The notes: generated from the sequence alone by a model not told the origin. A DNA stretch of 64,000 nt from Adiantum capillus-veneris (GCA_014529385.2 CM043950.1:81168843-81232842), one strand, 5' to 3'; numbered from the stretch's first letter, positions 1 to 11,429 are shown. Program-made: numbers and translations.

Positions 1-176
1 GAGCATTATTGTAGAATAATTCAACGAAGAGGCTCATCCATAAGCATTACTACAGAATAATTCCCCAATGAAAGAGGTTCATTCATGAACTTATTTGTAA
101 GCTTCTAAATATTTAAATGAAGATTGGTACCAAGATTGTTAATCACAACTTGACAGAACCCAAATGTGGGGGAAGG

Positions 177-243
<67 letters not shown>

Positions 244-1238
244 TATTCTTGGTTTCCTAATGTGAGTTTTTATTACACATAGATGATGCATAATGGCTAT
301 TCATATAAACACCTAATTATTTGCTCACAAGAAATATTTGGTTGACATAATTATACTCTAGTCCCCAAAAAAACATTTACGCACACACCCTTAGCATGTA
401 TAAGTTCCAGTCTTGCGCTACATTCCATTAGCTTTTCTACTTGTCCAAACAAGAAATTTGTCACCTTTTTTTAGAATTGGACTACAATGAGGAAAACATT
501 ATTCCCATCTATAATTTCAAGAGATGAGCAACTCTATATACAACTATTTCCTAAACAAACAAACAAAGTCATTTATTTATTTTTTCTTTTGATTCAAAAT
601 TATTTGTTGTGTGTGCTTAATTGGTATGCCCAAAGCTTTTTGTTTCTTAAAGAAAAGCACCCACACTGGGAACCTCTAGGGCTCTAGTACAATAGACAAC
701 ACATGTGAGTGATCAAGCCGAGATTTCTCTTCCAGCTTAAGATTTTACCTTTGTGGCACTTTTGTTTTTTGCTTCCATTTCCTTTTTATTCTCGCTAGTG
801 TCATTTTTTGTTTAAGTGAGCAAGCTTCTCTATGCTAAAAACACTCTCAAGGTCTCAAACAATTAGATAATTATACCAACTAGGACTAGTGGTCAAGTAA
901 ATGAGTTAACCTAAAGTCACGGCCTCCTAACCTCAAGGCTCGTCTATAAAACTAAACTTTAGTTCATCAACTTAAGCAAAGAAAAATTTATACATCTATA
1001 ATGGTAGATAACAAAACATAACTAAATGCACTTAATCAAACCATGAAAACCACAATCAGCAAATATAATTATCCACAAGCATGAATAGTTCTCTCAAGTT
1101 CCTACACAACAATATCAAACAACAAGGCACAATACCTACAAGAGGCATGTCAATGTGAAAAGACAAAAAAAGTGCAAGAAAAACAAGCTGAAACAAAATC
1201 TAGATCCCTAACCTACCTATATGTCACCACTTATGGAA
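1..1238. other. unassigned intergenic DNA
   Basis: AT-rich sequence with no reading frame that I can relate to a known protein. A 66-codon open frame at 487-687 (+) is hydrophobic and low in complexity, and I regard it as chance. Apart from the microsatellite near position 200 I see no terminal repeats, RNA genes or transposon domains. Confidence 0.5.
179..242. repeat. compound microsatellite (AC)n(AG)n
   Basis: About 25 AC units (179-228) run directly into about 7 AG units (229-242). It is a pure dinucleotide tract in non-coding DNA. Confidence 0.97.
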
Positions 1239-1622
1239 TCAAGGAAAGAGGATATTATATAGACTGGGTGGCATCCCTAAGGCAAGGCCTCTATCCTCAT
1301 CATCTAGATAAACAAAATCATTTTCAGTAAGTCCGTAATCTTTCTCAGTCTCTATTATGGATTCTTTATCATCTTCTTGTGCACATATGTTAATCAAGAA
1401 CCTCAGAATGCGTGGATACTTATCTTGTGCAAAAGAATAGGCATGTGTCACTGAAGAAACAGATATTGTTGGGTAGGGATCACTAGTAGTACATAGACAT
1501 ATCAACCATTCTAACTCCTCAATTTTTTTCTCACATGCGAGTCTCTCTATCAAATCCCACTCAAAGAAAGTATAGGGTAACAAATGTGAAACACTTGAGA
1601 AAGTAAAAAGGGTACCCTTCAT
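1239..1622 (-). CDS. unassigned 127-codon ORF
   Basis: An ATG-started open frame of 127 codons. The second half is acidic (an EDDKES patch, later YLDDEDR), and the composition looks like a globular protein rather than low-complexity sequence. I recognise no domain, signal peptide or membrane segment. It could be one exon of a lost host gene or a chance frame. No splice context or promoter distinguishes these, and the neighbouring DNA is uninformative. No function is proposed. Confidence 0.2.
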   Translation of the reverse strand: MKGTLFTFSSVSHLLPYTFFEWDLIERLACEKKIEELEWLICLCTTSDPYPTISVSSVTHAYSFAQDKYPRILRFLINICAQEDDKESIIETEKDYGLTENDFVYLDDEDRGLALGMPPSLYNILFP

Positions 1623-1893
1623 AAAAAATAGAAGCGCATGTCTCTGGTGAACTAACCATCTCTAGGAACACAGATAAATTTGGTTAGGTCCCTAGAACAC
1701 GAGTGTTGTTTTCTTGTGCTACATGTTGTGACATGGTGCACTTGGGCTATGTGTCGAGTCCAATAGGATGCACTAACGTTGCTAGTCGCTCTTGCTCTTG
1801 TACTTTTTTTGTTTTGTTTTTGTTTTTTTTTTTAAAGTAGAAGGCTATATATATATATAGTCCCGCAATTGGAGAGTTGAGAGACCAGAGAGG

Positions 1894-2085
1894 TGAAGGA
1901 GTACGAGCGGAAGTGCAACGCGAGAGAGAGTGGGAGAAGAAGAGCACGATGATATGGTGAACTCGCTCTACTGTAATGTGTAGAGCATAGTGAGTTCTTA
2001 TTAGGTTTTCACAAAAGAATATGTGTACATACCTGGCGGCCCGCCCACTTACCTGGGCGACCACATTGAGCTTTATACCCCAACA
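1894..2085 (-). repeat. Copia-1 3' LTR
   Basis: 192 bp on the plus strand from TGAAGGAG to CCCCAACA. It lies downstream of RNase H on the coding (minus) strand, so it is the 3' LTR. It differs from 7238-7429 by about five substitutions, all near the TGAAGG end. Confidence 0.96.
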
Positions 2086-2097
2086 ACCTCCCACTTA
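2086..2097 (-). promoter_or_regulatory. Copia-1 polypurine tract
   Basis: Directly upstream of the 3' LTR on the minus strand reads AGTGGGAGGT, a purine-rich tract in the position where plus-strand DNA synthesis of Copia elements is primed. Confidence 0.8.
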
Positions 2098-2174
2098 AAG
2101 TCCAATGTGGCACTTTAAGTGTGAGAGAAGCTACTATACAAGCTAATATACAAGAGATGTAGAGAAGTGATGTA

Positions 2175-3757
2175 CTACCCTACACCTAACTGCTTGCGAA
2201 AATGAGCAAAGCTCTCTGAGGGAAGTCCTTTTGTAAGTAGATCAGCAGGATTTTCTGTGGTGTGAACTTTGACAAGCTGAAGTTGCTTATCCTCGAGTAT
2301 TTCCCTAATGAAATGATACTTCACATCCACATGCTTTGTCTTTGAGTGATAAACTCGATTGCGAGCCAATTGTATAGCACTTTCACTATCACAATATAAC
2401 ACAGGCATCTCTCCTTTGATTCCCAAATCTGTTACTAGTCGATTAAGCCAAATTGATTCTTTGCATGCCTTTGATGCTGCAACATATTCAGCCTCTGTAG
2501 TAGACTCAGTAACACAATCTTGTAATCTAGAACGCCATGATACTGCTCCACAAGCCAATGTAAAGACATACCCTAACGTAGACCTTCGGTTGTTTAAGTC
2601 ACCTGCATAATTTGAGTCTGTAAAACCCTTTACACTTAGCTCCTGACTCCCATAGCATATACGCATACTCTTTGTAGCTTTCAGGTATCTCAATATTCCT
2701 TTCACTGCCTCCCAATGTTTCTTGCCTGGGTTTCACATGTATCGACTTACTACTCCCACTGCAAATGCAATGTCTGGGCAAGTAGCAATCATTGCATACA
2801 TTAAACTACCCACTACAGACGCATATGGAATCTTATCCATTTCAGCCTGTTCTTCCTTAGACATAGGACAATCTTGTTTGCTAACTTTCACATATGGTGG
2901 CAATGGAACACCCAATGCCTTTCCCTTCTCCACATTGAACCGTTGCAAAACCTTGTCAATATACTCTGTTTGAGATAACCAAATCAACTTCTTTGATCTG
3001 TCTCTTTCAATGCGCATACCAAGTATATGACTTGCCTCAACCATGTCTTTCATGTCAAACGATTTTGCCATCTTTGACTTCAAAGCTGAAATTTCTTCCA
3101 AGTGCTTGCCAGCAATCAACATGTCATCCACATACAAAATAACGATCAGCCAACTACCATCCTTAGCCTTCTTTGTATATAGACAGTGATCGAACTCACT
3201 ACGTTTGTAGCCTTGAGAAAGCATAAACTTGTGGAATTTATGGTACCATGCCCTCGGTGATTGTTTTAAGCCATAAAGACTCTTTAACAACTGGCATACC
3301 CAATCTTCCTTGCCTTTCTCAACAAACCCTTCTAGCTACTGCATGTAAATTTCCACATCTAAATCACCATGCAAGAATGTTGTCTTGACATCCATTTGGT
3401 GCAACACCAAATCTAATATGGCAACCAATGCAAGAAAGCATCTCAATGTAGTCATCTTGACCACCAGAGAGAAGACTTCATCAAAGTCAATGCCTTGTTC
3501 TTGCTTAAAGCCCTTGGCAACAAGCCTTGCTTTGTACTTTGGTTGACTATCATGAGCGGTGATCTTATACTTGTAAACCCATTTACAAGGTAGAGCCTTT
3601 TGCCATGTGGTAATTTAACTAGCTTCCATGTCTGGTTTTTATGCAGAGCTGTCATCTCTGATTGCATGGCCAATTGCCAATTCCTGGAGTCCTTCATTTG
3701 CATTGCTTCCTTGTAACATGAAGGCTCATTGCAATCAGTCAACATGACATAGTTCAT
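2175..3757 (-). pseudogene. Copia-1 reverse transcriptase and RNase H, broken
   Basis: The minus strand encodes the Copia RT and RNase H. Frame 3452-3757 holds the start of the RT domain (NWQLAMQSEMTALHKNQTW) and slips out of frame near 3595. 2733-3290 holds the palm, with LYGLKQSPRAWY and the intact catalytic motif YVDDM. 2175-2705 holds RNase H (TEAEYVAASKACKE) ending in the usual LLTKGLP tail. RT and RNase H share one frame but are cut by a TAG at 3336-3338 and a TGA at 2733-2735, where a Ser codon is expected. The final stop lies about 90 bp before the 3' LTR. The domain content is complete, so loss of function is by small lesions and not by deletion. Confidence 0.93.
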
Positions 3758-4542
3758 AGATGGAACAAACCTATCAGGAGGTCACGTGATACGTCCAGAT
3801 CTACGCACAATAGGTGGCTCTCAGGCTCAGCCACAACCTGTGGTTCCAATCTATCATGTCCTTGCTCCTCTTGAGCCCTGACATTTTGTCTTGCACGTGC
3901 AGGTCCATCTTCTTGGAAGACGACTCTTCTAATCTTCTCAACCCTCTCTGGTTTAGAATGATATTTGGCTTTATTAAAGTGAACATCATTGCTGCGGATA
4001 ACCTTTCTGGATTCGGGATCCCAAAGTATGTACCCCATTTCACAAGAATTACCATAGCCTAGAAAGATGCACTTTCTACTCTTTGGCTCAAGTTTGTTCC
4101 TAAATTCCTTTGCAACGTGAGTGTATGCCTCACACCCAAAGACTCTGAGATGCTTGTATGAGGGCACCTTACCTGACCATACCATCTCTGCCACTAAATC
4201 CTTCTGCAAAACCTTGCTAGGAGCTCTATTTATAAGATGAACAGCTGTTGATACAGCTTCAGCCCAAAATCCATTTGGCTGCTGTGCATTAGACAACATA
4301 CTTCTAAACTTCTCTTGTATGGTCCTATTCATCCTCTCAGCAACACCATTTTGAGGAGGATTGTAAGGATCAGTAAGTTCACGTTTTATTCCTTTTGACT
4401 CACAAAAGTCCTGAAAGGCCTTTGAAACATACTCTCCACCATTGTCAGTGCGTAGGCATTTAAGCTTCTTGCCACTCTGATTCTCCACAAGTGTCACAAC
4501 AGTTGTGAAAACACTAAACGCTTCATCCTTGTGCTTGAGAAA
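3754..4542 (-). pseudogene. Copia-1 integrase core, C-terminal part
   Basis: Continues the upstream gag-protease frame after one nonsense codon at 4543-4545. It contains the second catalytic Asp in LRTDNGGEYVS and the catalytic Glu in QNGVAERMNRT, followed by the conserved GAP-like region (WAEAVSTAVHLINRAPS). Near 3820 the frame shifts, and the linker into RT also shows a TGA where Arg is expected. The first catalytic Asp, in the preceding frame, is replaced by Gly. Confidence 0.92.
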
Positions 4543-6153
4543 TTAAACCCATACTTTCCTCGAGTAATCATATATAAATGTCATAAAGTAAGAAGCTCCC
4601 CCTAGAGATAGGTTAGGCATAGGTCCACACAAACCACTATGAACAAGTGCCAACTGTGTATCTCTTCTACTGCTTCTATGCTTATGTGACTGCTGTGTTT
4701 GCTTACCATACAGACAATGTTCACAGAATTCAAAATCATTAAATGACAAGCCAGGCAAATAACCAGAACGAGACAAGATTTCCATTCCTCTCTTGGACAT
4801 ATGTCCTAACCGGCTATGCCACAAAGAAACGTTCGGCTGCTCGGTTACATTGATTACATTTTTAGAGACATTTGATACATAAATCATGTAAAGTCCTCCA
4901 GACTTTACTCCATGTGCTACTGTCATAGAACCCTTGGATATCTTCCACATGTTCTGTCCAAAAGTGGTGACGTAGCCAGCATCATCAAGTAAACCTGTGC
5001 TGATCAAGCTCTTTGTAATTGCGGGAACATGTCTCACATTCTTCAGTGTGAAAGAAGAGCCATTCTGAAACTTCAATTGAACATCTCCAACACCTAAGAT
5101 CTCACATGTCTGCCCATTGCCTAGCCGAACATGACCTTTAGTGGTCACATAAGAGGTAAACCACTCCTTGTTTGGAGACACATGTAGTGATGCTCCTGAG
5201 TCTATAATCCAGTCACTCAGTGCATTTCCATCAAATGCTGTAAGAAGAGCTGAGTCCATTGTATTCTTCAAGAAGTAGATGTCTCCTGACACTAGAATGT
5301 GATCCTCTGCAACAGTGTTTGTCACATTTATTTCTTGAATCTTCAGTGAGGACTTGTTCTTCTCACCATGGTCTTCAGATTTCTCTTTAACTTTTTCTGC
5401 TTTCCATTCTCTGCAGTCTCTTTTCATGTGACCCTTCTTGCCACAATGGTAGCATTCTATGTCACTCTTGCCTTTAGCACCGCATGACTTGCTACGAGAT
5501 TGATTCCTCTTTCCACCTTTGTACTTTTCTTTGGTCCTTCCCTTGACAACTAAGGCTGTTCCTTTTCCTTTGTCCATTGTCTTTCTATTGGTTTCTTCAG
5601 TAAGCAGACTTCCTTCTACACCTGCTATGTTCAAACCATCTGGAGGTGTAGAATTACTCAAAGCAGTGCGGAAAGTGTCCCAACTTTCCAGGAATGTGAT
5701 CAACAGGAACATAGCTCTAACAGGTTCATCAAACTTGACACCTTGAGCTGACAACTGACTATAGATTGTGTTGAATTCATTCAGATGATTGGACATAGGT
5801 GTACCTTCTTTCATCTTCGAGTCAACAAGCTTCTTAAGCCAGTATACATGTGAAGCTACACTCTGCTTCTCATAAAGATCACTCAACTTTGTCCATTCAT
5901 AAGCCGACATCTCGTCTGCTACATTGAAGTAAACGCTTTCTGCCAAAGCCAGCATAATGGTAGAAAGTGCCAATTCATCCATTTCGCTCCATTCATCTTC
6001 GTCCATATCTTCTGGTTTTATCCCCTTGAGCTTTATAGGTTTTATCTGCTTCTTTTGTACCAACATGTGCCAAATCTGCTTCTTCCACAATGGGAAATTG
6101 TGTCCATCCAGATTCTTGATATTGTAAAGAGCAGTGTCCTGTGATCCAGCCAT
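4543..6153 (-). pseudogene. Copia-1 gag, protease and integrase N-terminus
   Basis: 536 codons from an ATG at 6151-6153. Residues 1 to about 190 form a Copia gag (NFPLWKKQIWHML at the start). A CCHC zinc knuckle, CYHCGKKGHMKRDC, is at 234-247. The protease active site is DSGA at 318-321. The integrase HHCC zinc finger uses H446, H451, C477 and C480. The integrase catalytic core begins at about 505, but the expected HSDLCGP reads HSGLCGP at 505-511, so the first catalytic Asp is Gly, and FIDDYSR reads FIYDYSR. A TAA at 4543-4545 then ends the frame prematurely; the same frame continues with the rest of integrase. The start is the first ATG after a 1.07-kb leader. Confidence 0.93.
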
Positions 6154-7223
6154 AGCTACGCTTCACAGTAGTTTACTTTCGTGGGAAAAATTCGGTAGAG
6201 TTTCCCCTGTAAACTGACGTCTGAACCAATATCAACCTGTCAAATGAACCAAGAAAGCTTCAGATTCTGCAGAAATTTTGGCAGAGTCTCCTTTGTAAAA
6301 TGGCTCTGGTGTACTAAAAAACAGACCAAAAACAGCTCAAAAAACCACTGTCTCTCTAACACTGTAAGCTGTGGGTAAACCTGTCCTGCACCTGTACTAT
6401 CGCTCACTGTCCTGTAAGCATAGACTGCGACAATGCCTCAACGGCAGTAAAGCAAAGATGCAATCCCAATTGTCTAACTCACAGTCAATACATCCTAGTT
6501 GCCTATCTAAGGGTGCTCGAGGGATCGCTCCAAGACCTGTATCACCGAAAGGATCTCTACATTCGAGAATCCCCCAGCTCAATAAAACCTCACTCGACCC
6601 TCAACAAAGGTTGCAGTAAATCTGACAATACATAGACTTCCCACAAAATCATACATCCACAATTTTCCCACTATATGCTGTAACCGCTGTGGCGGTTGTT
6701 TGCTGCGTGACTCACAACCAGCAAACGCTCAACAGACATACATCATCTCTGACAATACATCCCATGTGGAAGTACCTGCAATGTCAGGATGAAGTCTAGA
6801 ATATCAAGCAGCAAACACAAGCTACCTGATGAACTAGTGGATGTCGCCTACAATCTGTGTAGATGCGCCCGTGTTGTATGTGACACGCCTCCAAGAACTG
6901 TGAGCCGTCCTTCGATGTTTAGACAGCCACAAATCAGCACTCTGGGAGTTTCGATATCCTCAGCACCTGCAGTCGTAGGCCGAAACCCCAAATTTGCAGA
7001 GTCGGATCTGCACCCGCCGAGACCACGTAGTCGAAAATGGCCTGCGCAGAACTTTGTCGAAGCCGAACGGTGGCCGAGATGACCTCAGAATGAAATTCGG
7101 AGAACACCAAGCCCTTTGGGTTGTCCCACAGGATTTGGGGCCGTGTCTTTGCCTGTCGAATTTCACTCCAAACTGAGCTGGTGACTCTAGCCTCCTGCAG
7201 TTCTGCCCCGAGCCTCGATCTGA
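6154..7223 (-). other. Copia-1 untranslated leader
   Basis: About 1.07 kb between the primer-binding site and the gag ATG. It is more GC-rich than the flanks and holds only short discordant frames on both strands. No domain is recognisable. A long leader is common in plant LTR elements, where packaging and translation signals sit. Confidence 0.7.
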
Positions 7224-7235
7224 GCTCTGATACCA
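7224..7235 (-). promoter_or_regulatory. Copia-1 primer-binding site (initiator Met-tRNA)
   Basis: The minus strand reads TGGTATCAGAGC, the classical complement of the initiator Met-tRNA 3' end, two bases inside the 5' LTR. Confidence 0.92.
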
Positions 7236-7237
7236 GT

Positions 7238-7429
7238 TGAAGGAGTATGAGCGGAAGTGCGACGTGAGAGAGAGTGCGAGAAGAAGAGCACGACGATATG
7301 GTGAACTCGCTCTACTGTAATGTGTAGAGCATAGTGAGTTCTTATTAGGTTTTCACAAAAGAATATGTGTACATACCTGGCGGCCCGCCCACTTACCTGG
7401 GCGACCACATTGAGCTTTATACCCCAACA
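7238..7429 (-). repeat. Copia-1 5' LTR
   Basis: 192 bp, TG...CA, adjacent to the primer-binding site and so the 5' LTR of this minus-strand element. On the minus strand it opens TGTTGGGGTATAAAG, which includes a TATA-like string very close to the LTR edge; I cannot say whether that is the promoter. Confidence 0.96.
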
Positions 7430-7599
7430 AGAGGAAGGTAAAAGGGAAGTGAGCGAATGATGGATGTCGATAAACACTCTCCTATTTCTTGGTTAGATCA
7501 TACTTTTTTGAAGGTTGTCGCCACCTTTTGAAACGTATTGTTCCAAGCTATAATGGGTGAAGACTTTGACCAATAGTTTTCCACCATCCTAGGCGCTTC

Positions 7600-8155
7600 A
7601 TCAATTTGCAAGGGTGGTAAGGTACTCTTCCACGCTCTTACTTGTAATGTTGCTTTAGGTGGTGAACTTACAATGGGAGGTGCTAATTCTTCTTCATTTT
7701 TTTGGTTATTTATAACGGTAGAAGGAGGTTTTGTAGAAGTTTGTATATTTGTGGATGAACTACATGAAGCTTCATTTGAGTTCCCTATTCTTGAGCTAAG
7801 TGATACAAATTGTTCTCGCTTTGGTACCCAACTAGCTCTGGAATAGGTGTGTAGTATTTCATGATTTTTCCCTTCCCGCGATCTTCAATCGGCTTCATAG
7901 ATAGAGGATTCAAGTCACTTGGATCTATAGGTCATAGGAAAGAGTACAATTTACGTTTGGCACCCAAATTTGATCATTCCCGTCATAGTAGCCTTGGGCT
8001 TCTAATAGTCGTTTAGGAATCCAACATAATGTTTCTTACATATCTTTGGGCGAGTCAGACGTCTCTTATGAGGTTTTTGTTTTAAACAAGATTGAGTATC
8101 AAAAGTAGTTGTTAATGAAGCTTTAGGGACCCATTTGTATGTTGCCCTTGACAAT
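7600..8155 (-). pseudogene. Gypsy-A 3' region with repeated W-V-P-K motifs
   Basis: In shifting minus-strand frames this stretch encodes a motif W-[VI]-P-[KN] four times: YKWVPKAS near 8125, CWIPKRLLEAQ near 8020, QIWVPN near 7965 and SWVPKRE near 7825. The motifs are embedded in Ser/Thr-rich sequence. Downstream (about 7720-7560) the frame still looks coding, with ENYWSKSSPIIAWNN. I have seen W-V-P-K strings in plant retroelement polyproteins but cannot name the domain. It is broken by frameshifts and a TAG, so it is a remnant. Confidence 0.5.
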
Positions 8156-8291
8156 TCATGCGGAGTCTTGGGTGTTCATTCTTTGTTTCAGCCATGGGAG
8201 TTGAAACTCTAGAGGGTGTGCTATAGGGATAGATATTTCAACCTCTTGGGTATGCAATGTTCTACTCTGTGTTCTCTCAGGAGATGATAAC

Positions 8292-8795
8292 TCAAGGACT
8301 GTCACTTGAGTGGCAGGGTTGAGAGTTTGTTTGCGATACTCCTCGTTCCCCAATCGATAGTACACTTGGTTGTAGACATCGACTTACGTTTAGGTTGCCC
8401 TCCATAGTACCCTCAAGCATGACCAAAAAGCTTTGAGCCACGGCCCCATTGTCATAACTAACAGAAGTGTGCAAGATTCCAAAGAAAGTAGTTCTCTTCT
8501 TTCCAATACCCTTGACTTGGATGGTACTCTTAGATAAGGACAACTGTCCTAACTGGCACCACACTCCATAGGATAATAGATTATGTTTAGCTCCTGTGTC
8601 CAATAACGCATTATATAGCACTTTCCCATAGGTGCCATTTAACTCAACGAGGTATCGTAGAGGTGGGTCAGAATCTACCAAATCGTCCTCTGATTCAACT
8701 TGAAATGCATGTGTCACTCCAAGTTTGGCCCCTCGTTGGCGCTTAATACGTTGTTGTTGCTCCTGAGCCTCGACTTGAGCTTGTATCTTTTTCAA
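8292..8795 (-). pseudogene. retropepsin-like domain located after integrase
   Basis: A 167-codon frame. Residues 1-25 are Gln/Lys-rich and probably a coiled coil. Residues 45-140 look like a retroviral-type aspartic protease: the catalytic motif ALLDTGAKHNLL has Asp66-Thr67-Gly68-Ala69, followed by a flap-like IQVKGIGKKRTTFFG. Towards the integrase the sequence continues through the 8796-8936 interval with only a stop or two, as if once part of one polyprotein. This is odd because Gypsy elements carry protease before RT, and this element has such a remnant at 12679-12879. Alternatives are remains of a second nested element or a captured retropepsin-like gene. Confidence 0.6.
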
Positions 8796-8936
8796 TTGTG
8801 CTTGTGCATTGGTTGCCTTCTTCTGATGAATGGCACGTACCTCTTCTTAGCCTAAAGGGTCATAATATCTTTTAAATTATCCAATGGTTTCCACTCCATC
8901 AAGAGTTTCCACACAAATGGTACCTTGTGGGGTGAT

Positions 8937-9910
8937 TTAGCATACTCTATATGGCCCTTTTCTCACATTTTTCAACTTTTTCTTCTCGTTACGCACCCCA
9001 TACATAAGAACTTTATCCCCAACCTTGATATTCTTGTTTTTTAAATGATGATCAAACCATTTCTTATGCCTATCCTTCTCCACAAGTGCATTTTGCATTG
9101 CCAATAGCCTCTCTTCATCTAACCACTCAAGGATATATAAACGCTCAACTAAAGGGTTACCATCCCAACCTTCTTGTGAAGCTACTCGAAGACTAGGACT
9201 AACAAACTCCCATGGCATAACTGCTTCTTGGCCATATACCATCTTGAATGGTGTACTATTCATAGTCACTTTGTAAGCAGTACGATAAGCCCATAGAGCT
9301 GATGTCAGCTTTAAATACCAATCTGTGCGATGAGCCTCTATCGTCTTGGTCAAGATAGAAATTAAATTCTTGTTAGTACTCTCAGCTTGGCCATTTGCTT
9401 GTGGATAATAAGGTGTCGACTTATGGTGGGATATCATGAAGGTTGTCATGAGTTCCTTTATCACTTCATTTCTAAAGTGAATACCATTGTCACTCACAAT
9501 TTCAAAGGGACAACCAAATTGTGTAATAATATTCTCAAAGAGAAACTTAGTGGTTGACCTTGCATCAGCCCTGCGTGTGCCTTAGCTTCTGCCCACTTTG
9601 TTACATAGTCAGTCGCAACAATAATATATCAGGATTGGGTGTTACGAGATGCCGGACTAATTGGGCCTACAAAGTCTAAACCCCATTTTTCAAACGGTTG
9701 GGTCACTTTAATAGGATGTAAGGGCATCCTATCCTTCCATTGTGTGGTCTTGTAACGTTGGCATTCATCACATACTTTTGCAAAAAGTGATGTATCCTTG
9801 AATAAGGTGGGCCACCAATAGCCTGATTGCAACACCTTCCTTATAGCAGTTAGTTCTACCAAAAACTTTCCTCCCGCTATGTCCATGTGTGCTTCTTGTA
9901 GTATGTACAA
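8937..9910 (-). pseudogene. Gypsy-A integrase
   Basis: Two frames. 9629-9910 holds the zinc finger (CDECQRYKTTQW) and the start of the core (KWGLDFVGPI with the first catalytic Asp). A TGA-type break and a frameshift lie at 9500-9630. 8937-9497 resumes at SDNGIHF (second Asp) and reaches YYPQANGQAESTNK (catalytic Glu) and a GPYRV motif at the C-terminus. All three catalytic positions are present, but the frame is interrupted. No chromodomain is visible downstream. Confidence 0.9.
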
Positions 9911-10056
9911 ATACTCATCCTCACGAGCACATTGTCTAAGAATATTGTCCTTCCCTATCTTGTAGAGAGTCCTTGCAATTAGCGAATAAGGTTCACTTTC
10001 TTTGAGTAGCTTTCTAGCTATATCTTTTTGAAGCTCCTTGGGTGGAAAACCATTAA

Positions 10057-10538
10057 CTAAAATGTTATAATCTTCTCACTCCACTCAGGCATGGTCTCAA
10101 CTAGGAATAGGGAAGTATTGGGAAATTCATCATCGATTCCAGTGGGGGCTTCACTATTGGGTATACGAGATAAATGATCAGCCATGGCATGCCTTTTACC
10201 AGGTCTCACCACGACAGTAAAATCAAAATCAAGAATAATTAATAACCATCGTGTAATTCTTCCCATGGAACATGGTTTGTTTACTAGATACAACAACGCT
10301 TGATGATCCACATAAAAACAAACTTGCTGGCAAAAAGATAATAGCCAAAATTCTTTACTACATAAATCATAGCTAAACCTTTCCGCTCTATAGTGATGTA
10401 GTTCCTCTCAGCATCATTCAGTTGGCGACTTGCAAAGCTAATGGGGTAGTCCAATTCATGTTCTCCAGGTTGAGCTAAAACACAGCCTGTAGGGCAAAGT
10501 TCGATGCATCGATATGCACATGAAGGATTACATTCCAA
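10057..10538 (-). pseudogene. Gypsy-A RNase H
   Basis: Two overlapping frames: DYPISFASRQLNDAERNY in 10284-10538, then DHQALLYLVNKP and a GKRHAMADHLSRI end in 10057-10311. Order and motifs are those of Ty3/Gypsy RNase H, with a one-frame shift near 10300. Confidence 0.88.
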
Positions 10539-11423
10539 TCGGGCACTCGTAGGATTGAAGCACTTGTCAAGGCCCTTTCTAATAATTCATAAGCATGGTC
10601 ACATTTTGTTGTCCAGTGAAACTCAATAAGAAGCTTGTACAATGGGCGGGCTATCTCGACAAAGTTTAAAATAAACCGTCGATAATAACCAACATGGCCC
10701 ATGAACCTTTGAACTCCTTTATAGTTTGTAGGTGGTGGCAAATTGGAAATGGTTTTAATTTTGCTCTCATCTATGGAGATCCCATTCTTGACACTATATA
10801 TCCTAAAATGACTCCATGTTTAACCCAAAATTGGCATTTGAAAGGATTTAATGAGATGCGATACAATCTTCACCTTTTAAACACTTTTTGTAAACATGAT
10901 ATATGTTCTTTCCATGAAGAATAAACACAAAGATCATTTAAAAAATCTTCGTAGAAATCCCTTAAATATTCCCTAAAAGCAGTGTTTATTAATCTTTCTT
11001 GTCCTCTAGCGCAATCGTGATTTGATTGTCACTAGAGTACCCATCTAAAAAGCTATAAGCTTCCTTTCCTGCAATTCGTTCAAGCACATGTTCTGAATAT
11101 GATGGCAATGGATAGTGATCTCTCCTAATGGCTTCATTAACCTTCTTGAGATCTACACACACTCTGAGTTTCCCATTATTTTTTGGCTCAATAACTATTG
11201 GAGACACCCATTCTGAGTGCTTGATAGGGTATACAAATCCACATTTGATAAGTTTTTTGAGTTCTTCTTGGATAATCTTTGCATACTTAGGATTCATTGG
11301 GTAGGTTCTTTGTTGGATTGGTTTAGCAGTGCTAATCATTGGAATTGTTTGTTGCCCTACGGAAGGTGGAACGCCCTTCATGTCATGATACTTAGGCAAT
11401 GAAAACATGTTTTGACTCCTCAT
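10475..11423 (-). pseudogene. Gypsy-A reverse transcriptase
   Basis: 10989-11423 encodes the fingers (CGFVYPIKHSEWVSPIV, LRVCVDLKKVNEA). After it, the region that should hold the conserved MPFGL segment is missing. The remaining palm near 10920 reads FLNDLCVYSS where a DD pair is expected, so the first catalytic Asp of the YxDD box is Asn. 10475-10741 holds the connection (FMGHVGYYRRFI). Reverse transcriptase activity is impossible from this copy. Confidence 0.88.
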
Positions 11424-11429
11424 CTGGGT

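Larger units (their letters stand above)
1889..7434 (-). mobile_element. Copia LTR retrotransposon 1, complete but inactive (insert 1894-7429)
   Basis: A 5536-bp element bounded by two 192-bp LTRs that begin TG and end CA, flanked by a perfect 5-bp target duplication AGAGG (1889-1893 and 7430-7434). The minus strand encodes gag, protease, integrase, reverse transcriptase and RNase H in the Copia order. The primer site matches the 3' end of initiator Met-tRNA and there is a purine tract beside the left LTR. The LTRs differ at about five positions (roughly 97% identical), so insertion was fairly recent, yet pol already carries at least three nonsense codons and two or more frameshifts. The gag and integrase style resembles the Tnt1/Tork group, judged from memory. 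It landed at the left edge of the decayed Gypsy element at 7435-18190. Confidence 0.96.

Noticed and set aside
1747-2094. 115-codon minus-strand frame, and a near copy at 7187-7477, as a duplicated gene
   Set aside because: Both simply read through the two LTRs of Copia-1.
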